A stretch of 64,000 nt of DNA from the NCBI GenBank assembly GCA_947627235.1, contig CANQVG010000008.1, positions 1-64,000 on the forward strand, in the 5' to 3' direction. The notes beneath the pieces were generated by a model. It was not told the DNA's origin. It worked only from the letters and a program-made list of their open reading frames with translations, and searched no databases. The translations under genes and the position numbers were made by a program. This document shows positions 18,434 to 28,698 of this stretch, piece by piece (position 1 is the stretch's first letter; the number at the start of each line of letters is the position of its first letter). Source of the DNA: an uncultured Clostridia bacterium (GTDB lineage: Bacteria > Bacillota > Clostridia > Oscillospirales > Ruminococcaceae).

Positions 18434-20263
18434 ATGAAAATGAAAAAATCCGTGACGCCCGTGGGCATAGTCCTGTGTATTCTTATCTGCGGTCTGCTCG
18501 CGTGGCTCGGCGCTTTGTCGGGCTTGCCGCTTGTTTACGCGCTTATCGAGCTGCTTTTGTTCGGCTTGACTGCGTATCTCGGGCGAAAGGCGCTTTCGGA
18601 CGGTATTTTTGCCTGCGTAGCGGTCATAGCTGCCGTTTTGTTCTCGCTTTACGACAGAATATGGGCGGGCGGAGAGCGCTCGCTGTTTGCGCCTGCCGCT
18701 GCGGTCGTTACGGCGCTGATGATAGGAAAATATATCACTGATAAGATAACCCCGGAACCCGTCGGAAGAGACGCTTTTTCGGAAGTAGTCCCTAAGACCG
18801 CTGCTGTCCTGCGCGACGGCGCGGAAAGGGAAATACCCGCCGATGAAATCGTGCAGGGGGATATCGTCGCTATACGCCCCGGAGAACTCGTTCCTTGCGA
18901 CGGCGAGATAATCGCCGGACGCTCTGAGATTGACGAAAAACCGATAACCGGCGAGCTTGCTGCCGTCCTGCGCTCTGAGGGAGAGCGCGTGAAAGCGGGA
19001 AGCCGCAATATCAGCGGGTTTCTGACTGTTCGCGCCGACGGCGGCAGTGAGCTTGAAAGAATGATTATGAGCTGCTGCGAAATATCGGAGGAAAAAAAGA
19101 AGCCGTCAGACCGAAAGTCGGCGATTTTGCAGGGTCTTATAGTATCGGCGACATCTTTGATGATTTCTGCAATAGTATTTGCGGTGTCGGGAATCTTTGA
19201 GGCGGCGTTTGCGTTCGCGCTGACCTTTGCCGCGATATGTCCCTGCGCGTCCGGAATATCGAGGACGCTGTCTTATTTCTTCGCATCTAAGAAAGCTGCA
19301 TCGGAGGGTGTGCGTTTTTGCAACCCGTCGGCGATAGATGCACTCCGCAGAACTGACGTCGCCGTGGTCGACCTTAACGGCACTGCGACGGTCGGAAAGC
19401 TTTCTGTCAGCGAGGTTGTTCCGCTCGGAGATATGAACACGCAGGATATAATAAGAGTTGCCGCGGCTTTGTGTGACGAAGCCGAAGGAGCGGATTTTGT
19501 TGCCATAAAGGAACGCTGTATTCTCAACGGCGTGGCGGTGCCGCCCTGTATAGCCTGCGAGAGGCTTGCGGGAGTCATAACCGGAACCGTAGACGGCCGT
19601 AGGGCAAAGCTAAGCTCACTCAGGGAGGATTGCGAATACTGCGGTCTTGCGGGGAAGCTCCTGAAAACCTTGTTTTTAAACGACGAAGCGGTGGGAATAA
19701 TAGCTATATCTGACAGCGTTAAGCCCAACGCAGTCTCGGCGGTAAAAGCGCTTTCCGATCGCGGAATCAGGACGGTTCTGATAACGGGTATGAGCGAGTC
19801 CGAGTCCGAGGACGTTATTTCAAAGATAAGCGCGGACGAGTTAAGATGCGGTCTAAGCGCTGAAGAAAAGTGCGAAACCGTAACGGAAATTCAAAAAAAC
19901 CGTGGAGCAGTCGCCGTGATTGCCGACGGAGTAAGCGACTGTTCGGCGCTTACGGCTGCGGACTGCGGTTTTGCTCTCGGTTCCGGAGCTGAGGCTGCCA
20001 AGAAGTGCGCATCTGCGGTGCTTTTAAGAAACGACCTTAGAGATATTCTTCCGCTTATTGACCTTTCGGCGTCTGCGGCTCGGTGCGCAAAGGCGGGATT
20101 TATCGCGTCAGAAACCGTCAGGGTGGCTGCTTTTGCGGCTTCAGGAATCGCCGCCGTTTTGGGCGCTTATGCAGTTGCGTCTGCGGTTTGCGCAGCGGGG
20201 ATACTTTTGGCGCCGGCAACTGCGGCGATATTTGCTTCACAGGTCGGATTCGGGAAAAAGTAA
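18434..20263 (+). CDS. P-type ATPase-like protein (P1B-like topology) with altered catalytic motifs
   Basis: PITGEL actuator, CPCASG TM motif, DLNGTAT replacing DKTGTLT, TGMSES replacing TGD, ADGVSD replacing GDGxND. Confidence 0.85.
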   Translation: MKMKKSVTPVGIVLCILICGLLAWLGALSGLPLVYALIELLLFGLTAYLGRKALSDGIFACVAVIAAVLFSLYDRIWAGGERSLFAPAAAVVTALMIGKYITDKITPEPVGRDAFSEVVPKTAAVLRDGAEREIPADEIVQGDIVAIRPGELVPCDGEIIAGRSEIDEKPITGELAAVLRSEGERVKAGSRNISGFLTVRADGGSELERMIMSCCEISEEKKKPSDRKSAILQGLIVSATSLMISAIVFAVSGIFEAAFAFALTFAAICPCASGISRTLSYFFASKKAASEGVRFCNPSAIDALRRTDVAVVDLNGTATVGKLSVSEVVPLGDMNTQDIIRVAAALCDEAEGADFVAIKERCILNGVAVPPCIACERLAGVITGTVDGRRAKLSSLREDCEYCGLAGKLLKTLFLNDEAVGIIAISDSVKPNAVSAVKALSDRGIRTVLITGMSESESEDVISKISADELRCGLSAEEKCETVTEIQKNRGAVAVIADGVSDCSALTAADCGFALGSGAEAAKKCASAVLLRNDLRDILPLIDLSASAARCAKAGFIASETVRVAAFAASGIAAVLGAYAVASAVCAAGILLAPATAAIFASQVGFGKK

Positions 20264-20340
20264 TGGCTTATGCCGTTGAGCGTAGGGACGGGTATTTTAA
20301 AAACAAAACAGACGGGGATTAGGCAGTCCCGCATAAAACG

Positions 20341-20374
20341 GCAAAAAGCAGACGAATTTTCGTCTGCTTTTTGC
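20341..20374. terminator. Perfect inverted repeat/terminator
   Basis: GCAAAAAGCAGACGAA tt TTCGTCTGCTTTTTGC. Confidence 0.8.
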
Positions 20375-20452
20375 GTATAGAAGTGCGCATATTAAAATTC
20401 ATCTTACGGATAAATCAGAAATTATAGCATAGTGATGTAAAACGTTTAATTT

Positions 20453-20815
20453 TCATTTTTCCTTCCTAAATATCTTGATAGCACCGATAACAACAGCCCA
20501 TAGTATTGTACCTAATATGGTTCCTGTAAACATAAAGCCAAAGGCTAAAAAGCCTGCTAAAGCCCTGCTTAACATGAAATCCGGCGCAAATAGGCGAGGA
20601 TAAGGCAAATCCATACAATCTGCAACAAACCCCCACCCTGCAAGAATAAGTAAGACCAATGGAAAAAGTCCGATTAGGAAACGATGCTTTTTTGTAAATA
20701 TGCAAATAACGACTTGCAAGATAGCAGGAATCAGGATTAGGAACGGGACAAAGTCAATATCCAGCTGTATCATACTGCTCCTCCAACCACTTTGAATTAG
20801 TAACGGGTTTAACAT
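20453..20815 (-). CDS. Hypothetical membrane protein
   Basis: 120 aa, 3-4 hydrophobic segments, in a locally AT-rich island. Confidence 0.6.
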   Translation of the reverse strand: MLNPLLIQSGWRSSMIQLDIDFVPFLILIPAILQVVICIFTKKHRFLIGLFPLVLLILAGWGFVADCMDLPYPRLFAPDFMLSRALAGFLAFGFMFTGTILGTILWAVVIGAIKIFRKEK

Positions 20816-20987
20816 ATCAATTTTGGACAGTTGATCAAATATTCTTCATACTAAACTATGCAAATACCGATTTATCATATTGCCTGTCATATCGGCAAAC
20901 CGCTTTTACCCGTCTGTTTTTTAAATCTCTGTGAGGTTTTGTCAACTCTGTTTTCTGGGCGCTTGGGGTCTTTATTGATAGGCAGCC

Positions 20988-21995
20988 TTATACTTCCTCG
21001 CCGCCGGTGCCGATTTCTCCTATTCTTATTGCGGTGACGTTATAGTCGGAATCTGTCGGTACTACGGTGTAAATCATGATCTTCTCCACGGTGTCGGGCG
21101 AGTCTATCCAGTTGGTTATCGGGAGCCTGTAGCAAACGGTCAACTCAAGTCCGCTCTCGGTCTGATTCATAGCCGTGACTTCGGGGCAGTATGCAGGCGC
21201 GCGCGGATAAGCGGGGATATAATACATTCCAGACTCCCCGTCGTATTCAAATGTAAGCTCTGTATCTCCGACCGTTTTGTGGGTATAACTCAGACCCGGA
21301 CCGAAAAGTTTGGTTATTCTTCGGTCAATATCAATATAGGACACGGAATAAATACCGTTTGAGTATTCATAGTAGACCGATGGGTTGAGGATAATGTCCC
21401 AGCAGGCGGCTGTAATTATAACGTCTTCGTTTAATGATGACGCGCCGTCGAAGATAGGGGCGTCGGAGGCGACAAGCGGCATCAGAAAGTCCTCAAAATA
21501 CGCTTGTTGCGCAGACGTGTCCTTTGAAGCCTTAATCACATCAGAAACCTTGAAAGCAGTCGCGATTACGCCTATTGCCGCGAATATGAGCAGGAACAGT
21601 CCGAAGACAGCCTGCACTGCCTGAGTCAAACTGATGCTTTTTATTTCGATAGGCTCAGGCTCGGCTTCTTCGGGTTCGGCAAGCTCCGACGCGTCCTCGT
21701 CGAGAGCTTCAAGCAGGTGTTCCTCAAGTTCCCAGTCAAATTTGAAGCGCTCGTGTATTCTTTTGTTCTCGGAGTCGGATATCTTGCGCTCCGTAAACTC
21801 CTCTTGATGCGCGTTTTGCGGCTCTTTACTACTGTTGTCGGCGTCCTGACGGGTCTCGGCTTCAGCGGGCTTCTCTGCTTCGGACTCAGCACGAGCTTCT
21901 TCCTCTGCAGCCGCCGTTTCCGCCGCGGCGGTATCTTCGGTCTGAGGCGCATTGCCGACGTTCAGTTCGGACTTCTTTTTCTTATGCTTACTCAT
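20988..21995 (-). CDS. Bitopic membrane protein with long acidic/Ala-rich cytoplasmic N-terminus
   Basis: KHKKKKSELN start, Glu/Ala-rich region, single TM (AVFGLFLLIFAAIGVIATAF), extracytoplasmic C-terminal domain. Confidence 0.75.
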   Translation of the reverse strand: MSKHKKKKSELNVGNAPQTEDTAAAETAAAEEEARAESEAEKPAEAETRQDADNSSKEPQNAHQEEFTERKISDSENKRIHERFKFDWELEEHLLEALDEDASELAEPEEAEPEPIEIKSISLTQAVQAVFGLFLLIFAAIGVIATAFKVSDVIKASKDTSAQQAYFEDFLMPLVASDAPIFDGASSLNEDVIITAACWDIILNPSVYYEYSNGIYSVSYIDIDRRITKLFGPGLSYTHKTVGDTELTFEYDGESGMYYIPAYPRAPAYCPEVTAMNQTESGLELTVCYRLPITNWIDSPDTVEKIMIYTVVPTDSDYNVTAIRIGEIGTGGEEV

Positions 21996-22015
21996 ATATA
22001 TCTTTCCTCATACGT

Positions 22016-23266
22016 TTATTGTCTTATCTGACCGTTTCCGGTTATCAGATATTTTATTGTCGTGAGTTCCCTAAGACCCATAGGTCCGCGCGCGTGGAGT
22101 TTTGCCGTTGAGATGCCTATTTCCGCGCCGAGACCCAGCTCAAAGCCGTCGGTAAAGCGCGTGGAGGCGTTTACGTAAACCGCCGCAGCGTCCACCTGAC
22201 GCTGAAATTCCTGCGCCGCAGTGAAGCTCTCGGTAACGATGCACTCCGAGTGACGCGTTGAATAGGTTCTTATGTGTTCCAGAGCGTCGTAGATGTTGTC
22301 CACGACCTTTACAGCGAGAATGTAGTCGAGGTATTCAGTAGCCCAGTCCTCCTCGGTAGCGGGGACGACGCAGTTTCCGAGAATCATTCTTGTGATTTCG
22401 CAGCCGCGAAGCTCTACGTTGTGCGCGTCGAGACGCTTTTTGAGCTTCGGAAGGAAGTCCTCGGCGATGTCTCGGTGGATAAGGACGGTCTCGCAGGCGT
22501 TGCATACGCCGGGGCGCTGGGTTTTGGCGTTGTCGACGATGTCGAGCGCCATAGGTATGCTCGCCGACGAGTCGACGTAAATATGGCAGTTGCCGACGCC
22601 AGTCTCGATGACCGGCACCGTGGAATTTTCGACGCAGCTTCTTATAAGCCCCGCGCCGCCCCTCGGTATCAGCACGTTGATAAAACCGTGGGCTTTCATC
22701 ATAGCGTTCGCGGCTTCGCGCGAGGTATCGGTCAGAAGCTGTATGCCGTTTCTCGGAAGTCCTGAGTCTTCGAGAGCTTTTCGCATAATTTCCGCAAGGA
22801 AAACATTTGTGTTCACGGCGTCGCTGCCGCCTCTGAGAATCGCGGCGTTGCCGGATTTCAGACAGAGTACCGCAGCGTCGACGGTTACGTTCGGTCTCGA
22901 CTCGTATATGATTCCGACGACTCCGAGCGGCACCCGAACCTTGATTACGCGCAGTCCGTTCGGTCTTGTCTCGCCTGAGTCGACAAGCCCGACGGGGTCT
23001 TGCAGGGTGATTACCTTTTGCACGCCTTCGGCGATGCCCTCGATTCTCTTTTCGTTGAGGTAGAGCCTGTCCACAAGCGAGCTTTTTATCCCCTTTTCCT
23101 CAGCCGCCTTTACGTCGACACGGTTGCGGTCGATAATTGCTCGTTTGTTCTTGAGAAGCTCCTCCGCGATGATTTCAAGGGCCCTGTCTTTTTTGCGGGT
23201 CTCTGCCTGCGCCAGTTCTCGCGAAGCCTCTTTCGCTCTCGTTCCTATAGGTTCAAAATCAAACAT
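22016..23266 (-). CDS. proA: Glutamate-5-semialdehyde dehydrogenase
   Basis: VPLGVVGIIYESRPNVTVDAA, LKSGNAAILRGGSDA, LGLGAEIGISTAKLHARGPMGLRELTT. Confidence 0.97.
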   Translation of the reverse strand: MFDFEPIGTRAKEASRELAQAETRKKDRALEIIAEELLKNKRAIIDRNRVDVKAAEEKGIKSSLVDRLYLNEKRIEGIAEGVQKVITLQDPVGLVDSGETRPNGLRVIKVRVPLGVVGIIYESRPNVTVDAAVLCLKSGNAAILRGGSDAVNTNVFLAEIMRKALEDSGLPRNGIQLLTDTSREAANAMMKAHGFINVLIPRGGAGLIRSCVENSTVPVIETGVGNCHIYVDSSASIPMALDIVDNAKTQRPGVCNACETVLIHRDIAEDFLPKLKKRLDAHNVELRGCEITRMILGNCVVPATEEDWATEYLDYILAVKVVDNIYDALEHIRTYSTRHSECIVTESFTAAQEFQRQVDAAAVYVNASTRFTDGFELGLGAEIGISTAKLHARGPMGLRELTTIKYLITGNGQIRQ

Positions 23267-24089
23267 TTTCGCACCTCGATTCAGCGGCTGTTCCGGCGGA
23301 CTTCTTGGAAGCGGCAAAAAGCGTGCCGATTATCTTTCCGTCAAAGACGTCGTAAAGGTTTTCCGCCCTCGCGCCGTTGATTATAAGCATATCTATTCCG
23401 TGACCGTTGGCGATTTTTGCAGCCTTGATTTTTGTCGCCATTCCGCCGGTGCCGAGCTGCGTACCGGCCCCCGAAGCCGCTTTTTCGATTTCTCTCGAGA
23501 TGTTCTCTACCCTCGAAATGAGCTTCGCGTCGGGATTCGAGCGTGGGTCGCTGTCATACAGTCCGTCGATGTCCGACATTATTATCAGCAGGTCGGCTTG
23601 GGTTAGCACCGCCACGGTAGCCGCGAGGCTGTCGTTTTCGCCCACTTCAAGCTCCAATTCGTCTATCGCCACGACGTCGTTCTCGTTGACTATCGGTATC
23701 GCGCCTGCGGCGATGATGCGCTCAAGCGCGTTCAGGACGTTTTCCTTGCGTTCGTCCGAGATTACGTATTTTGTCAGCAAAACCTGCGCGACGGTGATGT
23801 TGTAGCTCCCGAACAGGCGGTCGTACATATTCATCAGCTCGCACTGCCCGACGGCGGCGCACGCCTGTTTTGTCGGGGTGTTCTTCGGGCGCTCGCGCAG
23901 CCCGAGCTTCGCCATTCCGAGTCCGATAGCTCCCGAGGTCACGAGAATTATCTCCCTGCCCGAGTTGCGTATGTCCGAGAGAGTCTTCACAAGACTCTCA
24001 ATATGGCGTATGTTGAAGCTGCCCGAGGGGTGGGTCAGCGTCGAGGTCCCGACTTTTACAACTACTCTTTTTTTATCCATAATTATCAC
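23259..24089 (-). CDS. proB: Glutamate 5-kinase (short form, no obvious PUA domain)
   Basis: VVKVGTSTLTHPSG, VTSGAIGLGMAKLG, GTGGMATKIKAA. Confidence 0.95.
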   Translation of the reverse strand: MIIMDKKRVVVKVGTSTLTHPSGSFNIRHIESLVKTLSDIRNSGREIILVTSGAIGLGMAKLGLRERPKNTPTKQACAAVGQCELMNMYDRLFGSYNITVAQVLLTKYVISDERKENVLNALERIIAAGAIPIVNENDVVAIDELELEVGENDSLAATVAVLTQADLLIIMSDIDGLYDSDPRSNPDAKLISRVENISREIEKAASGAGTQLGTGGMATKIKAAKIANGHGIDMLIINGARAENLYDVFDGKIIGTLFAASKKSAGTAAESRCENV

Positions 24090-25042
24090 ATTACCACGTT
24101 ATTTTTAATTTTTCCGGAGAGATAACCCTCTAAATTATCCTTTACAAGCCCGACGAGACGTATCCTCGTTTCGAGCGGCGCCCACGCGATATGCGGGGTG
24201 ATAAAGCAGTTTTTCGCTCCGAGAAGTGGGCAGTCGCGGCTCATCGGCTCTACCGTCAGGACGTCGGCGCCGAACGCGGCTATTTTTCCGGAGTCGAGCG
24301 CTTTGCGAAGCGCCTGTTCGTCAACGGTGCCGCCCCTTGAAGTGTTTATAAGCATCGCAGATGGCTTCATCAGAGAGAGGGTGCGTTCGTTTATCAGCTT
24401 TTCGGTCTTAGGCGTCAGCGGACAGTGAAGCGTCACGATATCAGACTGCCGAAGCAGCTCCTCAAGGCTCATAAGATTGATTCCCGAAGTATCCTTCGGA
24501 GGGGTGCGGGTATAAACCGCGACGTTCATATTAAAAGCCTTAGCTATCTTTGCTACGGCTTTTCCGATGGAGCCGTAGCCGATAATTCCAATCGTCTTGC
24601 CCGAAAGCTCAAAGAGCGGCGGACCGAAGTGCGTGAAAAGCTTTGAATAGCACCATTCGCCGCCCGAGGTGTAGTCAGAATACTTTGAGACGCTCGAATA
24701 GTAGTGAAGTATAAGAGCAAATGTGTGCTGCGCCACGGAATCTGTCGAATATCCCGGGACGTTTGAGACCACCGCTCCGCGCTCCTTTGCCGCCGCGATG
24801 TCGACGTTATTGAAGCCTGTGGCGAATATGCCGATGTATCTGAGATTCGGGCAGCGTGCAAAGACCTCTTTTGTTATTCTGCATTTATTTGTCAGAACTA
24901 TTTCGGCGTCGCCAATTCTTTCCGCGACTTCCCCTTCGGCAGAAAGAGGGTAAACCTTTGTGTCGCAAAGTGATGTCAGCGGCTCAAGGCTTACGTCGCC
25001 GTCGGTGACGGTGGAGGCGTCCAATATAACCGCTTTTTTCAT
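24086..25042 (-). CDS. D-2-hydroxyacid dehydrogenase (NAD-binding)
   Basis: GKTIGIIGYGSIGKAVAKIAKAF, NTSRGGTVDEQAL, DVLTVEPM, ITPHIAWAP. Confidence 0.92.
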   Translation of the reverse strand: MKKAVILDASTVTDGDVSLEPLTSLCDTKVYPLSAEGEVAERIGDAEIVLTNKCRITKEVFARCPNLRYIGIFATGFNNVDIAAAKERGAVVSNVPGYSTDSVAQHTFALILHYYSSVSKYSDYTSGGEWCYSKLFTHFGPPLFELSGKTIGIIGYGSIGKAVAKIAKAFNMNVAVYTRTPPKDTSGINLMSLEELLRQSDIVTLHCPLTPKTEKLINERTLSLMKPSAMLINTSRGGTVDEQALRKALDSGKIAAFGADVLTVEPMSRDCPLLGAKNCFITPHIAWAPLETRIRLVGLVKDNLEGYLSGKIKNNVVM

Positions 25043-25476
25043 GGCCTGTCGTCCTCAAATGCGTTTTTGATGATGTCGTCGCTGTTGTCTGCAAGTTTGC
25101 TGCGCTCGGTTTTCACGAGCTTTTCAATGTCTTTAAGTTCGTCGGACTCCGGTGGAGCTTCCTCAGCGGCAGCCTGTTTATTTGCCACTTCGGCTTTTTT
25201 ACGTTCGCGGTATTCTCCGAGCCATACCCAAAACAGAATCGCAAAAAGAATTACTTCACAGATTCCAACGGCAAGAGCGGTTCGGCGGTCGTTATAAAAC
25301 TGCAAAATAGCAGTCGAGTCGCAAATCAGTATCCATATAAGCGACGAGACGGATTTGCGCCGGAGATAAATCATCAGGAAAATGACGGTTGCAAACGCGC
25401 AGAACCCGAGATGAAGTCCCGTAGGGACAGGAGTAAAGCGGCTTCTCAGCTCTGCAAGCTGTGCGGCTAATATCAT
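25039..25476 (-). CDS. Hypothetical membrane protein
   Basis: Hydrophobic N-terminal segments, charged C-terminal tail; overlaps downstream gene (operon). Confidence 0.65.
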   Translation of the reverse strand: MILAAQLAELRSRFTPVPTGLHLGFCAFATVIFLMIYLRRKSVSSLIWILICDSTAILQFYNDRRTALAVGICEVILFAILFWVWLGEYRERKKAEVANKQAAAEEAPPESDELKDIEKLVKTERSKLADNSDDIIKNAFEDDRP

Positions 25477-25792
25477 AAGAAAACATCCTTTCGGTTTGGC
25501 AATATGTAAAATCACAGTCGGTATACGGTCTGATAATATTCAAATCAGTATACCACAATAATAAGTGAAATGCAAGTGAATTGAAAAATACTTCTGAAAA
25601 AAGAAGAAACTTTGACAAAATCATCAGTTTTCGGCGCTGATTTTTGGCACTCTGAAATTATGTGAAAACATTGACATTTAAAGGAAATGGGAGTACTATA
25701 TAAATATGCTTTATTTTCGGGAGGCTTTTGCTTTTACGGAAATTCTGCTCAAAAGCGCGGATTTGATTCACGCTCCGCGCAAAAAGAAAGGA

Positions 25793-27241
25793 ATGACAAA
25801 AATGGAAAAAGTTTTCAAGCTTAAGCAAAACGGAACCACGGTGAAAACCGAGATTCTCGCAGGCTTGACCACGTTTATGACGATGGCCTACATAATCGCC
25901 CTGAACCCCAACCTGATTGTAGGTTTCGGTCAGGGAGCTTTCGGAGGTTTCGGAGAAGACGGCACTGCCGCTTGGAACGGCGTATTTATGGCAACATGCC
26001 TTGCATCTGCCGTTGCTATGTTTTGCATGGCGTTTCTGGCAAACAAGCCTTTCGCGTTGGCTCCCGGTATGGGTCTTAACTCATACTTCGCGGTAGTCAT
26101 AGCCCAGATAGCGGGTGCAGCCGGCTGCTCTTACCTCGTGGGTCTTCAGGCAGGACTCTGCATCATACTCATCGAGGGCATAGTGTTCATTCTGCTGTCT
26201 ATATTCAATATCAGGCAGAAGATAGTAGAAGCAATTCCTCTGGGAGTGCGTCTCGGAATAGGCCCCGGCATAGGTCTTATGCTTATGAACATCGGCTTCG
26301 GTTCCAACGCGGGCGAAGGCGCTTCGAGCGAGTATTACGTCATGCGCGACTTCTTCGGCGCTCTGGCTGCCAGCTCCGCCAAGGAAGCTCTCGGCGAATA
26401 CTGGCCGAATATGGTCCTCACTGTTGTCACTATGTTCATCGGTCTGTTCGCAATCATTATTCTTGCTCACTATAAAGTTAAGGGAGCCGTTCTCCTCGGA
26501 ATGCTCGCCGCATCTGTGCTCAACTGGGCGGGTAAGTTCATTCTCGGCAGCAATCCTTTCGCCTCTCTGGCGACCGCAAGCTGGCTGCCTCCGTTCGGCG
26601 ATATGGCCAAGACCACACTCTTCAAATTTGATTTCGCGACCCTCTTCTCCATCGGTTGGGGAACCGTGATTATTCTTATCATAACTTTCTGCATCATTGA
26701 TATGTTCGATACCATAGGCACTGTTATCGCCACCGCAAACCGCGCGAATATGGTAGACAAGGACGGCAATATGCCTCAGATGCGCGAGACCCTGCTCTCC
26801 GACGCCATAGGTACTGTCGTTGGCGCCTGCACAGGTACCTCCACCGTTACCACTTTCGTCGAGTCTGCCTCCGGCGTTGAGGCGGGCGGCCGCACCGGTC
26901 TTACTGCGCTGACCACCGGTGTTCTGTTCCTCGCCTGCATGTTCATCAGCCCTATTGCTGCTATAATCCCTGCGGCTGCTACTTCCGCCGCTCTGATTTA
27001 TGTCGGAATACTGATGCTCGGCGGTCTGAAGAATATCGACCTCTCCGATATATCCATCGCGGCTCCTGTGTTTATTATGCTGCTCGCGATGCCTATTTCC
27101 AGCTCTATCGGACACGGTATCGGCCTCGGACTCATCACCTATTCCGTCATCAAGCTCTGCACCGGCAGGGTGAAGGAAGTCTCTTGGCTGACTTGGGTCA
27201 TCTCGGCTATCTTCCTGCTCAAGTTCTTCATCGCGGTGTAA
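25793..27241 (+). CDS. NCS2-family (AzgA/PbuG-like) purine permease
   Basis: EILAGLTTFMTMAYIIALNPNL, ALAPGMGLNSYFA, TTFVESASGVEAGGRTGLTAL. Confidence 0.93.
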   Translation: MTKMEKVFKLKQNGTTVKTEILAGLTTFMTMAYIIALNPNLIVGFGQGAFGGFGEDGTAAWNGVFMATCLASAVAMFCMAFLANKPFALAPGMGLNSYFAVVIAQIAGAAGCSYLVGLQAGLCIILIEGIVFILLSIFNIRQKIVEAIPLGVRLGIGPGIGLMLMNIGFGSNAGEGASSEYYVMRDFFGALAASSAKEALGEYWPNMVLTVVTMFIGLFAIIILAHYKVKGAVLLGMLAASVLNWAGKFILGSNPFASLATASWLPPFGDMAKTTLFKFDFATLFSIGWGTVIILIITFCIIDMFDTIGTVIATANRANMVDKDGNMPQMRETLLSDAIGTVVGACTGTSTVTTFVESASGVEAGGRTGLTALTTGVLFLACMFISPIAAIIPAAATSAALIYVGILMLGGLKNIDLSDISIAAPVFIMLLAMPISSSIGHGIGLGLITYSVIKLCTGRVKEVSWLTWVISAIFLLKFFIAV

Positions 27242-27257
27242 TAATATTCACGCATAT

Positions 27258-27288
27258 AAAAAGCTCTCCCAAGCGGAGAGCTTTTTGT
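27258..27288. terminator. Bidirectional terminator
   Basis: AAAAAGCTCTCC caag cGGAGAGCTTTTTG. Confidence 0.85.
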
Positions 27289-27297
27289 TTGTCAGTT

Positions 27298-28698
27298 TTA
27301 TTCTATCCCGAAGAATTTTTCTGCGTTTTTGAAGCATACGCCTTCGACTATCGCTTTGAGCGACTCCTCGTCGTCGGGGTATTCGCCCGCCTCAGCCCAT
27401 TCTCCGAGCAGGTTGCAAAGAATCCTGCGGAAGTATTCATGACGGGTATACGACAGGAAACTGCGGGAGTCGGTGAGCATACCTATGAAGCCGCCGAGCA
27501 GAGCGAGGTTTGCAAAGCTTCTTAGCTGTGCCTCCATGCCGGATTTGGTGTCGTTAAACCACCACGCAGCTCCGTGCTGAACTTTCTGGATTCCGCCCTC
27601 TCCCGGGAAAGAACCCGCTATGGTGTCTAAAAGCTCGTTGTCGGCTGGGTTGAGCGAATAAAGAACGGTCTTCGGCAGGGCGTTTTCCGAGTCAAGCGCG
27701 TTGAGTAAACCCGTTACCGCAGAGCTGCATTCTGCGGTGCGTATGCAGTCAAAGCCTGTGTCAGGACCGAGCAGCGCAGTATAGCGGGAGTTCACCGTCC
27801 GCTGGACATTGTAGTGAATCTGCATTACGACTCCGCGCTTTGAGTATTCTCTGCCGAGATGCACAAGTACAGCCGTTTTGTATTTTTCGGCTTCCGACCG
27901 GCTGACCGCTTTTCCGTTCATAGCACGCGTAAAGATTTCGTTGACCTCGCTTAAGGGGGCGGGCGAGAATACCGCGTAGTCAAGACCATGGTCAGCGGCG
28001 CGGCATCCGTGGGCGCAGAAGTGTTCAAGCCGCAGCGAGAGCGCTTTCATAACGTCCTCCGCAGTCGAAACCGCGACGCCCGAAACCTCCCCGAGCTGCT
28101 TTATGTAGTCGGCAAAGCCGGGCTTTTCGATGTTCACCGCCTTGTCGGGTCGGAAAGACGGCAGGACGAGAGTGCCGAAATTTTTGTCCGCAGCGATTTT
28201 TTCGTGCCATTCGAGGCTGTCGACGGGGTCGTCGGTGGTGCCTATCATTTTCACGTTTGAGCGCCTGATAATGCCCTTTGCCGACATTTGAGGACTCCTG
28301 AGAATTTCGTTGCAGCAATCGAAAATCTCATTGGCGGTTGAGGGCCTGAGAGTGAGGTCACAGTCGAAATAGCGCTTTAATTCAAGGTGAGTCCAGTGAT
28401 ACATCGGGTTGCCTGCGGCGAGCGGAATAGCCTCGGCAAAGTGCAAAAACTTGACTCTCGGATCACAGTTTCCGGTTATCTCCGACTCGGGAACGCCTAG
28501 CATCCTTATAAGGCGCCATTTGTAGTGGTCGCCGCCGAGCCATATTTCCGAGATGTCGCAAAAGCGCTTGTCCTCGGCGATTTCACGGGGACTGATGTGG
28601 CAGTGATAGTCGATAATAGGCTGGTTTTCGGCGTAAGAATGGTAGAGTCTTTTAGCCGTTTCGTTTTTCAGAAGAAAGTCGTCGTTTATAAAAGCCAT
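27298..28698 (-). CDS. uxaC: Glucuronate isomerase
   Basis: DYHCHISPREIAEDKRF, MIGTTDDPVDSLEWH, MLTDSRSFLSYTRHEYFRRILCNLLG. Confidence 0.95.
   Translation of the reverse strand: MAFINDDFLLKNETAKRLYHSYAENQPIIDYHCHISPREIAEDKRFCDISEIWLGGDHYKWRLIRMLGVPESEITGNCDPRVKFLHFAEAIPLAAGNPMYHWTHLELKRYFDCDLTLRPSTANEIFDCCNEILRSPQMSAKGIIRRSNVKMIGTTDDPVDSLEWHEKIAADKNFGTLVLPSFRPDKAVNIEKPGFADYIKQLGEVSGVAVSTAEDVMKALSLRLEHFCAHGCRAADHGLDYAVFSPAPLSEVNEIFTRAMNGKAVSRSEAEKYKTAVLVHLGREYSKRGVVMQIHYNVQRTVNSRYTALLGPDTGFDCIRTAECSSAVTGLLNALDSENALPKTVLYSLNPADNELLDTIAGSFPGEGGIQKVQHGAAWWFNDTKSGMEAQLRSFANLALLGGFIGMLTDSRSFLSYTRHEYFRRILCNLLGEWAEAGEYPDDEESLKAIVEGVCFKNAEKFFGIE

Noticed and set aside
26081-27115. 344-aa reverse ORF inside the NCS2 permease gene
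   Set aside because: Antisense shadow of a clear conserved gene; composition (His/Arg/Glu/Gly-rich) typical of spurious complementary frames.
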